This document shows positions 1 to 6,785 of a stretch of 45,485 bases of DNA, in pieces. Under the pieces are notes generated by a model. The model was not told the DNA's origin. It made no database searches and was given only the letters and a program-made list of their open reading frames with translations. Position numbers and translations under genes: made by a program. This stretch comes from Bacilli bacterium. GTDB taxonomy: Bacteria > Bacillota_I > Bacilli_A > RF39 > UBA660. The stretch covers positions 1-45,485 of the forward strand of contig CAAHEC010000057.1 in NCBI GenBank assembly GCA_900772415.1. The letters are read 5' to 3'. Numbering within the stretch: position 1 is the stretch's first letter; each line of letters begins with the position of its first letter.

Positions 1-75
1 ATAATTATTATAGGTATGCTTATTGTAATAGTAGGTTTAATAGGATTTATTTTAACTAATAATAGTAATAAATAA
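1..75 (+). CDS. 3' end of a small single-pass membrane protein gene (partial, cut by window start)
   Basis: The first 75 bases read as the last 24 residues and TAA stop of a small protein: a hydrophobic segment rich in Ile, Val and Gly ending in a polar tail of Asn, Ser and Lys. The bases are identical to 45411-45485, the end of the complete 65-residue gene at the other end of the window. Either both ends are one locus (circular closure) or the genome has two copies. A terminator follows directly and the next gene is ysxC. Function unknown. Confidence 0.6.
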   Translation: MIIIGMLIVIVGLIGFILTNNSNK

Positions 76-95
76 GACTTTTGTCTTATTTTTTA
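71..95 (+). terminator. Intrinsic terminator after the small membrane protein gene
   Basis: Arms AATAAGAC (71-78) and GTCTTATT (83-90) with a TTTT loop, followed by a T-rich run. The left arm includes the stop codon. It is present only at the left end; the window stops at the stop codon on the right, so joining the ends would supply the missing terminator. Confidence 0.8.
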
Positions 96-106
96 TTTAA
101 TATAAT

Positions 107-141
107 TTGCATTTTATAGGTATCTTTGATATAATACCTAT
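107..141 (+). promoter_or_regulatory. Upstream ysxC promoter with a palindrome over its -10 box
   Basis: TTGCAT (107-112), a 17-base gap and TATAAT (130-135) fit a sigma-A promoter. The perfect 8-base inverted repeat ATAGGTAT (116-123) / ATACCTAT (134-141) covers the spacer and -10 region, where a repressor would block initiation. The palindrome is seen directly; its role as an operator is inferred. Confidence 0.4.
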
Positions 142-147
142 CGCAAT

Positions 148-176
148 TTGAAGATTTTGCTTTAATTTGCTATAAT
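148..176 (+). promoter_or_regulatory. Proximal ysxC promoter
   Basis: TTGAAG (148-153), a 17-base spacer and TATAAT (171-176) preceded by TG at the extended -10 position. It lies directly ahead of the AGGTGAT ribosome site of ysxC. Confidence 0.6.
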
Positions 177-197
177 ATAATCGTAGGTGATAAATAT

Positions 198-797
198 ATG
201 AAAATAACTGATGTAGATGAACCCATTATAGCGGTTAGAAGAAGTCAGTATCCAACTGATAATAAACAGGAATTTTTGCTTTTAGGAAGAAGCAATGTTG
301 GTAAGTCCAGCTTTATTAATTCTATCTTAGAAAGAAAAAATTTGGCTAGAATATCAAGTAAACCAGGTAAAACTCAGACAATTAATTTTTATAGAGTGAA
401 TGAGGATTTTTATTTAGTTGATGTTCCAGGTTATGGTTATACATCAACTGGTAAACAAGATCAAAAAAAATTCGGTATGATGATAGAAGAATATCTATCA
501 GAAAGAGAAAATTTAAATCAAGTATTTATGTTAATTGATTTTCGTCATAAACCAACTGAAGATGATCTTTTAATGTATAACTTTTTAAAGTTTCATGGTG
601 TTAAGGTAACGCTTATTGCAACTAAGGTTGATAAAATAGGAGTTACACAAAGAGAAAAGTATAAAAAACAAATAACAGATAATATAGATTTAGCAATAGG
701 AGATGAACTTGTATTATTTTCTTCTAAAACTAAACTTGGCAAAAAAGAAATTCAAAGTATTATACATAAAGAGGTTTATGAGGTAGATGCTTTATAA
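198..797 (+). CDS. ysxC: Ribosome-biogenesis GTP-binding protein YsxC/EngB
   Basis: A 199-residue TrmE-Era-EngA-YihA GTPase of normal EngB length. Visible motifs: P-loop GRSNVGKSS (about residues 30-38), G3 DVPGYGY (75-81), G4 TKVD (142-145) and G5 SSK (175-177). In B. subtilis the family is essential and acts in late assembly of the large ribosomal subunit in the cytoplasm. The ATG is preceded by AGGTGAT at a good distance. Two possible promoters lie upstream, and der follows 49 bases downstream behind its own TATAAT-like box, so the two ribosome-assembly GTPases may be transcribed together or separately. Identification is secure. Confidence 0.96.
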   Translation: MKITDVDEPIIAVRRSQYPTDNKQEFLLLGRSNVGKSSFINSILERKNLARISSKPGKTQTINFYRVNEDFYLVDVPGYGYTSTGKQDQKKFGMMIEEYLSERENLNQVFMLIDFRHKPTEDDLLMYNFLKFHGVKVTLIATKVDKIGVTQREKYKKQITDNIDLAIGDELVLFSSKTKLGKKEIQSIIHKEVYEVDAL

Positions 798-846
798 ACT
801 TCTTTTTTTATGTTATAATTATCTAACGAAAAAGAGGTGATGTATC

Positions 847-2160
847 ATGAAGCTGCCAACCGTTGCGTTAGTTGGAAGACCAAACGTAGGTAAATCAACC
901 ATATTTAATAGATTAGTAGGTAAAAAGAAAGCTATTATAGAAGATACTCCAGGCGTTACAAGAGATAGAATATATGCTGTCGCAAATTATTATGATTATA
1001 GATTTAATGTAATTGATACTGGTGGAATTGATATTGGAGAAGATAAATTTAATAAAGAAATAAAAATGCAGGCTGAAATAGCCATAGATGAGGCTGATGT
1101 TGTTGTATTCATAGTAGATGGAAAAGAAGGAATTACTTTAAATGATTTAGTTGTAAGAGATATATTAAGACGTAGTAATAAAAAGATTATTGTTGCAATT
1201 AATAAAGTTGATAATAAGAAAACCTTAGAAAATGTGTATGATTTTTATGAATTAGGGTTTGAACATTACATACAAGTATCAGGTGAGCATAATATAGGTA
1301 TAGATAGTTTACTAGATGAAGTAACACGTGATTTTGAAAAAAATATACAAGATGAGTATCCTAGTGATGTTTTAAAATTCTGTTTAATAGGAAGACCAAA
1401 TGTAGGTAAATCTTCACTGGTAAATGCAATATTAAATGAAGAAAGAACTATTGTAAGTGATGTTGCAGGTACAACCCGTGATACGATTGATACTGAGTTT
1501 AACTATGAGAAAAGACCATTTGTAGTAATTGATACAGCAGGAATGAGGAAAAAAGGGAAAGTGTATGAAACTGTTGAAAAATATAGTCTTTTTCGTAGTC
1601 TCAAGGCAATAGATAGATCAGATGTTTGTCTTATTGTAATAAATGCCGAAGAGGGAATTATAGAACATGATAAACATATTGCAAGTTATGCGCTAGAAGC
1701 TGGTAAGGCACTTGTTTTAGTGGTAAATAAGTGTGATACCGTTTCTAATAAAGATAATTTTATAAGGGAATTTACTAAAAAGATTCGTGCTGAATTTCAA
1801 TTTTTAAGTTATGTTCCAATTGTATTTTTATCTGCTAAAACAAAAAAAAGAATACATACTCTCATGCCGGAAGTTATTAAGGTGTTTGAGAACTCTCATA
1901 GATTAGTTAAAACTAGTATCTTAAATGATGTTATAACAGATGCTGTAGCTTTAAATGCACCTCCCTCATATAAGGGTAAAAGACTTAAAATATATTTTAC
2001 ATCTCAAACAGGTGTTACTCCTCCTAAGTTTACATTTCACGTAAATAATAAAGGTTTAGTTCATTTTTCGTATGAAAGATATTTAGAAAACAAGATAAGA
2101 GAAAGTTTTGACTTTGAAGGAACTCCAATTATATTTCAGTATAAAAATAGAAATGAATAG
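847..2160 (+). CDS. der: Ribosome-associated double-domain GTPase Der (EngA)
   Basis: A 437-residue protein with two consecutive Era-like GTPase domains, unique to Der. The first P-loop GRPNVGKS is at 10-17 with DTGG near 58 and NKVD near 119. The second GRPNVGKS lies near 180, with DTAGMRKKGK and NKCD further on. The C-terminal KH-like domain ends the protein. Der acts in maturation of the 50S subunit. Ribosome site GAGGTGAT precedes the ATG. In Bacillus der is followed by gpsA; here that gene is absent and a decayed fragment follows. Confidence 0.97.
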   Translation: MKLPTVALVGRPNVGKSTIFNRLVGKKKAIIEDTPGVTRDRIYAVANYYDYRFNVIDTGGIDIGEDKFNKEIKMQAEIAIDEADVVVFIVDGKEGITLNDLVVRDILRRSNKKIIVAINKVDNKKTLENVYDFYELGFEHYIQVSGEHNIGIDSLLDEVTRDFEKNIQDEYPSDVLKFCLIGRPNVGKSSLVNAILNEERTIVSDVAGTTRDTIDTEFNYEKRPFVVIDTAGMRKKGKVYETVEKYSLFRSLKAIDRSDVCLIVINAEEGIIEHDKHIASYALEAGKALVLVVNKCDTVSNKDNFIREFTKKIRAEFQFLSYVPIVFLSAKTKKRIHTLMPEVIKVFENSHRLVKTSILNDVITDAVALNAPPSYKGKRLKIYFTSQTGVTPPKFTFHVNNKGLVHFSYERYLENKIRESFDFEGTPIIFQYKNRNE

Positions 2161-2207
2161 TTAAATTTATAGATAAAAATTTAAAAACTATAAATCAAAA
2201 TTAAACT

Positions 2208-2342
2208 ATTGGTATTATCGTTTGTAAAAAGAAAAACGTCTACTTATTTAAATATGTAACTAATAAAGATATTTATGAAAGAGAATATGAATTAGTGCAA
2301 ATTTTATTAACTTCAAGTAAATATATGCATATAATATTTTAG
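2208..2342 (+). pseudogene. Decayed 3' fragment resembling a DUF1016/YhcG-type PDDEXK nuclease
   Basis: The gap between der and spoVIF holds an open stretch of 44 codons with no usable start. It reads IGIIVCKKKN near its beginning and YEREYELVQILL further on, then TAG. The pattern Gly-Ile-Ile-Val-Cys-Lys followed by a Glu-Tyr-Glu-Leu block resembles the nuclease-fold end of DUF1016 (YhcG) proteins, as I recall that family. Upstream frames are closed, so this is at most a remnant. The match rests on about 30 residues and is tentative. Confidence 0.35.
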
Positions 2343-2355
2343 GAGTGATAAATTA

Positions 2356-2598
2356 ATGGGGATAACTGATAGTTTTTTAAATAAAGTAGAGAAAAAAACA
2401 AATGTAAGTAAACAAACCATTTTAGATTTAGCAGATAGATTAAAGGGCGGTAATTTAAAGGATGAGAAAACAATACGTGGTGTTATAGATGAACTTTCAA
2501 AAATAACTGGAAAGAAAGTTTCAAGGGAACAATCGGATAAAATAGTAAAGGCTGTTGTTGGAGATCAAATTCCAAATAATTTAGAAAATATGCTTTAA
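2356..2598 (+). CDS. spoVIF: Sporulation protein SpoVIF-like
   Basis: An 80-residue protein that resembles the small SpoVIF family: N-terminal FLNKVEKKTNVSKQTILDLA, then LKDEKTIRGVIDEL and a Lys-rich segment ending DKIVKAVV, the same order as in B. subtilis SpoVIF (about 85 residues). SpoVIF acts in assembly of the outer spore coat in the mother cell. The ribosome site AGGAGTGA precedes the ATG. An AC (2310-2311), 16-base gap and CATATAAT (2328-2335) resembles a mother-cell sigma-K promoter, though the leader would be very short. It lies just before spoIVA, which makes a sporulation pair. Confidence 0.75.
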   Translation: MGITDSFLNKVEKKTNVSKQTILDLADRLKGGNLKDEKTIRGVIDELSKITGKKVSREQSDKIVKAVVGDQIPNNLENML

Positions 2599-2624
2599 GA
2601 AGAAGAAATTTCTTCTTTTTTTCA
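2599..2624 (+). terminator. Terminator after spoVIF
   Basis: AAGAAGAAA/TTTCTTCTT forms a near loop-less hairpin followed by a run of T, separating spoVIF from spoIVA. Confidence 0.65.
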
Positions 2625-2649
2625 TAATTAGTATAATTTTACATAGTAT
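2624..2649 (+). promoter_or_regulatory. Possible sigma-E-type promoter of spoIVA
   Basis: ATA (2624-2626), a 15-base gap and CATAGTAT (2642-2649) resemble the sigma-E -35 and -10 elements. spoIVA is a known sigma-E gene in B. subtilis. The region is AT-rich, so the match could be chance. Confidence 0.3.
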
Positions 2650-2680
2650 TTAATGAGATAAAAAAGAAAGTAGGGATTAT

Positions 2681-4156
2681 ATGGAAAAATATGAAATTAT
2701 TAAAGATATATCCGAAAGAACTGGTGGGGATATATATTTAGGTGTAGTAGGAGCGGTTAGAACTGGTAAATCAACATTTATAAAAAAATGTATTGAAAAT
2801 TTGGTAGTTCCTAATATAGAAGATGAATATGAAAAGAAAAGGTGTTTGGATGAAATACCGCAGACGGCTCAAGGAAAAACCATAATGACAATAGAGCCGA
2901 AATTTGTTCCTTCGAATGCAGCAACTATAAAAATAGAAGATTTTACAGCTAATATAAGATTAATTGACTGTGTTGGATATGTTATTGATGCTGCTAAAGG
3001 ATATGAAGATGAAAATGGTCCTCGAATGGTTAGAACCCCTTGGTATGATGAAGAAATACCTTTTGTTGAAGCCGCAGAAATAGGTACTGAAAAAGTGATT
3101 AGAGATCATTCTACAATTGGTATAGTAGTTACAACAGATGGTAGTTTTGGAGAGATAAAAAGAAAAGATTATGTACCAGCAGAAAAACAGGTTGTAGATG
3201 AACTTAAAGAAATAGGGAAACCATTTATAGTGGTTTTAAACTCATCTCATCCAACTCACCCAGATACTGAAAAATTGGCTGAAAGTTTAAGAAGTGAATA
3301 TAATGTACCCGTTTTACCTGTTAATATAGTTCAAATGAGTGAAAAAGAAATATATAATATACTTAAAGAGGCTTTATATGAATTTCCAGTGCTAAGTGTA
3401 AATGTTAATATACCAGATTGGATTGCTTGTTTGTCTTATAAACACCCAGTTAAAAAGGAGTATATTGAAAGGATTAAAGAAAGTGTAACTGATGTTGATA
3501 AAGTAAGAGATGTTGATACTATAATAGATCACTTTAAAGATTGTAATGTAATTAGTAAGGCTTATTTATCAGAGGTTAATACTGCTGAAGGTGAAATAAC
3601 GATAAGTCTTGAAGCTCCAGATGGATTATATAATGAAGTTTTAAATGAAATAATAGGTACCGATATAAATTCAAAAGCCAAACTAATATCATTATTCCAA
3701 GAGTTTAATGAAACAAAAGAAGAATATGGTCAATTTAAAGAAGCTTTAAAGATGGTTAAGCAAACGGGTTATGGAACGTCTTTCCCAACTATTAAAGATA
3801 TGAAATTAGATACTCCAGAAATAATAAAACAGGGAACTAGATACGGAGTTAAACTAAAAGCAGTAGCACCTTCTATCCATATGATAAGAGTAGACGTTGA
3901 ATCAACTTTTGAGCCAATAATAGGTTCTGAAACACAAAGTAAAGAGTTAATAGATAACCTTATGAAAAATTATGATACAGATCCAGATAGCGTATGGAAA
4001 AGTGAAATGTTTGGAAGAAGTTTAGATGTAATTGTTCAGGAGGGAATAAGAGGTAAGTTATCACTTATGCCAGATAACATAAGACACAAACTTCAAACAA
4101 CATTAACCAAGGTAGTTAATAAGGGATCTAATAATATGATAGCTATAGTAATATAG
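2681..4156 (+). CDS. spoIVA: Stage IV sporulation protein A (spore coat ATPase)
   Basis: A 491-residue protein of the usual SpoIVA length. The N-terminal TRAFAC-like ATPase domain has Walker A GAVRTGKST at residues 24-32 and the conserved RCLDEIPQTAQGKTIMTIEP block near 54-74. The rest contains the middle and C-terminal regions that polymerise on the forespore surface. SpoIVA forms the basement layer on which coat and cortex assemble in the mother cell. This gene is strong evidence that the organism is, or recently was, a spore former. In B. subtilis the HU gene hbs follows; here the next 18 kb is a surface-polysaccharide and adhesin island. Confidence 0.97.
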   Translation: MEKYEIIKDISERTGGDIYLGVVGAVRTGKSTFIKKCIENLVVPNIEDEYEKKRCLDEIPQTAQGKTIMTIEPKFVPSNAATIKIEDFTANIRLIDCVGYVIDAAKGYEDENGPRMVRTPWYDEEIPFVEAAEIGTEKVIRDHSTIGIVVTTDGSFGEIKRKDYVPAEKQVVDELKEIGKPFIVVLNSSHPTHPDTEKLAESLRSEYNVPVLPVNIVQMSEKEIYNILKEALYEFPVLSVNVNIPDWIACLSYKHPVKKEYIERIKESVTDVDKVRDVDTIIDHFKDCNVISKAYLSEVNTAEGEITISLEAPDGLYNEVLNEIIGTDINSKAKLISLFQEFNETKEEYGQFKEALKMVKQTGYGTSFPTIKDMKLDTPEIIKQGTRYGVKLKAVAPSIHMIRVDVESTFEPIIGSETQSKELIDNLMKNYDTDPDSVWKSEMFGRSLDVIVQEGIRGKLSLMPDNIRHKLQTTLTKVVNKGSNNMIAIVI

Positions 4157-4168
4157 TTATCATTTTTT
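4138..4168 (+). terminator. Terminator overlapping the end of spoIVA
   Basis: GATAGCTATA (4138-4147), loop GTAA and TATAGTTATC (4152-4161) form a ten-pair stem with one G-U pair, followed by ATTTTTT. The stem contains the spoIVA stop codon. Confidence 0.6.
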
Positions 4169-4255
4169 AATATTAAGTATTCTTTTAATTTTTCATAAAA
4201 TATATTATAATTGTACTATGAAAGGTTTTATTATCAAAATACTATAGGTGATAAA

Positions 4256-5101
4256 ATGAAAAATGCGATGATTATTTTAAATTATAATGATTTTGAAACA
4301 ACAAAAGATTATTTAAAAATGATAAAAGACTATACGGGTTTAGATTGCATAATCGTAGTGGATAATAATTCTTCTGATAGATCATATGAAAAATTAAAAA
4401 AGTTTGAAAATGAAAAAATAGTTGTTTTAAGGTCAGATAAAAATGGTGGATATGGATATGGTAATAATATAGGCATAAAATTTGCTATTAAAAAGTATAA
4501 AAAATGCAATATTATAATATCAAATCCTGATATAGAAGTTAAAGATGATACAATAAAGCAAATGTCAGAATATTTGAATAATAATTCAAATGTAGCAATA
4601 GTATCACCTGTTATAAAAGAGCATGGAACTTTAAATAGAGGTTGGAAACTTTCAAATGGTTATAAAGAAATGATTCTTTCTATTCCAGTTATAGGTAAGA
4701 AATTAAGGGGTAAGATAATTGGATATCCTCCTTCCCATTATAATAAAAAAATATCTAAGGTTGATGTTATATCTGGATGCTTTTTTATGATTAAATCGGA
4801 TGTATTTAAGAAAATAAATTATTTTGACGAAAATTTATTTTTATACTATGAAGAAAACGTGATATGTAGTAAAATAAAAAAATTAAATTATGACGTAATA
4901 ATACTTAATTATTGCAGTATTATTCATAATCATTCTGTATCTATCAATAAATCTTATAACGGATTAGGAAAGTATAAAATGCTAAAGAAAAGTCAAATGT
5001 ATTACTTAGATAATTATGTAAAATGCAGTCTATTATCTAAGAAATTAATAAAAACATTTTCAAGAATAATGATTAGAAAATATTTTAAAAATACAAGATA
5101 A
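4256..5101 (+). CDS. Family 2 glycosyltransferase (rhamnosyltransferase-like), ends at an early in-frame stop
   Basis: A 281-residue GT2 enzyme of the WbbL/rhamnosyltransferase kind. It has MIILNYNDFETT at the N-terminus, VVDNNSSDRS, the ISNPDIEV acidic motif, and the SGCFFMIKSDVF...FDENLFLYYEE acceptor-side motif. I place the start at ATG 4256 because AGGTGAT (4246-4252) precedes it; an upstream TTG at 4211 has no such site. It would add a sugar to a surface polysaccharide on the inner face of the membrane. After the TAA stop the same frame continues for 34 more codons and only then reaches a terminator, so the gene looks cut short by a nonsense mutation. Confidence 0.85.
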   Translation: MKNAMIILNYNDFETTKDYLKMIKDYTGLDCIIVVDNNSSDRSYEKLKKFENEKIVVLRSDKNGGYGYGNNIGIKFAIKKYKKCNIIISNPDIEVKDDTIKQMSEYLNNNSNVAIVSPVIKEHGTLNRGWKLSNGYKEMILSIPVIGKKLRGKIIGYPPSHYNKKISKVDVISGCFFMIKSDVFKKINYFDENLFLYYEENVICSKIKKLNYDVIILNYCSIIHNHSVSINKSYNGLGKYKMLKKSQMYYLDNYVKCSLLSKKLIKTFSRIMIRKYFKNTR

Positions 5102-5206
5102 TCACATAAAAAAATAGATAAGGAATTAAATAATATTATAAATGGTAGTGGTTGGAAATTATTAGAAAAGTTAAGAACTATAAAAAGATTTGTAAGAAAA
5201 AAGTGA
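5102..5206 (+). pseudogene. In-frame continuation of the glycosyltransferase after its stop codon
   Basis: Directly after TAA (5099-5101) the same reading frame runs 34 codons to TGA (5204-5206). The stretch includes KELNNIINGSGWKLLEKLR, which resembles the Tyr/Asn-Ser-x-Gly-Trp-Lys-x-Leu-x-Lys-x-Arg tail often seen in bacterial polysaccharide glycosyltransferases and related proteins. There is no start codon or ribosome site of its own. The original protein would have had about 316 residues. Confidence 0.6.
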
Positions 5207-5225
5207 TATTACTTTTTTTCTTTTT
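5197..5225 (+). terminator. Terminator after the glycosyltransferase remnant
   Basis: AAAAAAGT (5197-5204), loop GATATT, ACTTTTTT (5211-5218), then more T. It sits on the second stop codon, not the first, which supports 5206 as the ancestral gene end. Confidence 0.55.
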
Positions 5226-5267
5226 GTCTCTATGTTATAATTATAATGCATAAGGAGTTGGATAAAG

Positions 5268-5999
5268 ATGTCAAATAATGCAATAGAAGTTAAAAATTTA
5301 TCAAAAGACTTTAAAGTTTATTATGATAAACCAAACACGTTAAAAGAAAAAATAGTTTTTTGGAAGAATAATAAAAGTGAAGTAAGACATGTTTTAAAAA
5401 ACATTAATATAGATATTAAAAAGGGTGAAACGGTGGCATTAATAGGAACAAATGGTAGTGGTAAGTCAACTTTGCTAAAATTAATGACTAAAATTATTTA
5501 TCCTACAAAAGGAAAAATAATAACACATGGTAAGTTAACATCATTACTAGAATTAGGTGCAGGATTTCATCCCGATTTTACTGGGCGAGAAAACATTTAT
5601 TTTAATGCTTCTATTTTTGGCTTAACCGCAAAAGAAATAGATAATAGAGTTGCTGACATAATAAAGTTTTCGGAATTAGGAGAGTTTATTGATAATCCTG
5701 TTAGAACATATTCATCAGGCATGTATATGAGGCTTGCGTTTGCTGTTGCTATAAACGTAGATGCAGAAATTTTATTAATAGATGAAATACTTGCTGTAGG
5801 AGATCAACACTTTCAAGATAAATGTTTTGCTAAACTAGAAGAACTTAAAAAAAGTGACAAAACAATAGTCATAGTATCACACAGTTTATCGGCTGTAGAA
5901 AAATTATGTGATAGAGCAATCTGGATATATAATGGTCAAGTTAAAATGGATGGAAATACAAAGAAAGTAATAAAAGAATATTTAAGAGTATGTCAGTAG
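5268..5999 (+). CDS. Polysaccharide/teichoic-acid ABC exporter, ATP-binding subunit (TagH/Wzt-like)
   Basis: A 243-residue ABC ATPase. Walker A GTNGSGKST is at 60-68, the signature YSSGMYMRLAFA lies before Walker B EILLIDEILAVGD, and there is an HSLSAVEKLCDRAIW H-loop. The ELGAGFHPDFTGRENIYFN block is typical of O-antigen and wall-teichoic-acid exporters. It lacks the C-terminal carbohydrate-binding extension found in longer Wzt proteins. It powers export of a finished lipid-linked glycan. TATAAT and AAGGAG precede the ATG, and the permease follows after ten bases. Confidence 0.92.
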   Translation: MSNNAIEVKNLSKDFKVYYDKPNTLKEKIVFWKNNKSEVRHVLKNINIDIKKGETVALIGTNGSGKSTLLKLMTKIIYPTKGKIITHGKLTSLLELGAGFHPDFTGRENIYFNASIFGLTAKEIDNRVADIIKFSELGEFIDNPVRTYSSGMYMRLAFAVAINVDAEILLIDEILAVGDQHFQDKCFAKLEELKKSDKTIVIVSHSLSAVEKLCDRAIWIYNGQVKMDGNTKKVIKEYLRVCQ

Positions 6000-6009
6000 G
6001 TGATTTGCA

Positions 6010-6783
6010 ATGAGTTTAATTAAAAATTTATATAATTATAGAGAATTATTAAAGAGTAATGTAAAAAAAGAAATAAGAGGAAAATATAAAGGATCATTTT
6101 TGGGGGTACTATGGTCTTTTGTTAATCCTTTATTAACCGTTTTGGTTTATGCAATAGTATTTCCTTATATAATGAGAGTTAAAACGGAGAATTACTTAAT
6201 TTTTCTAATTATTGGTATTATTCCATGGACGTTTTTTACAACTGTAATAAATCAGGGTATGATAACGGTGAGAATGAATGAGGGAATAATAAAAAAGGTG
6301 TACTTTCCTAGGGAAATTTTACCAATTTCTGTAGCTTTAAGTGGATTGGTAAATTTCTTCATAAGTTGTATTATAATAGTTATTTTTTGCATTTTTGGTG
6401 GTGTTGGAGTAACTTGGCACATAATATTACTTCCTATTATAGCTCTTATTCAATTTGTATTTAGCTTAGGTTTAATTTTAGGACTTAGTGCTATAAATAT
6501 ATATATAAAAGATACTGAATATATAGTGCAATTTTTTATTAACATGCTTTTTTATGCGACCCCAATATTATATCAGTCAACATTATTTCCTGAAAAAATA
6601 AGATGGATTTTATATTTAAATCCTATGACTCAAATTGTTGAAGCGTATAGAAATATTTTCTTATATCATCAATTACCTGATGTTATGGGTATTTTATATG
6701 TAATTATAGTTTCACTTATTATTTTTGCTTTGGGGCTAGTAATATTTAGAAAATTGGAGAAAGGCTTTGCAGAACAGGTGTAG
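6010..6783 (+). CDS. Polysaccharide/teichoic-acid ABC exporter, permease (TagG/Wzm-like)
   Basis: A 257-residue integral membrane protein of the ABC-2 exporter type with about six hydrophobic segments. The N-terminal KEIRGKYKGSFLGVLWSFVNPLL is characteristic of Wzm/TagG permeases, as is LYLNPMTQIVEAYRNI near residue 200. It forms the channel for the ATPase encoded just upstream. The ribosome site AGGTGAT precedes the ATG. Only two bases separate it from the next glycosyltransferase, so exporter and glycan-building genes form one operon. Confidence 0.92.
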   Translation: MSLIKNLYNYRELLKSNVKKEIRGKYKGSFLGVLWSFVNPLLTVLVYAIVFPYIMRVKTENYLIFLIIGIIPWTFFTTVINQGMITVRMNEGIIKKVYFPREILPISVALSGLVNFFISCIIIVIFCIFGGVGVTWHIILLPIIALIQFVFSLGLILGLSAINIYIKDTEYIVQFFINMLFYATPILYQSTLFPEKIRWILYLNPMTQIVEAYRNIFLYHQLPDVMGILYVIIVSLIIFALGLVIFRKLEKGFAEQV

Positions 6784-6785
6784 TT

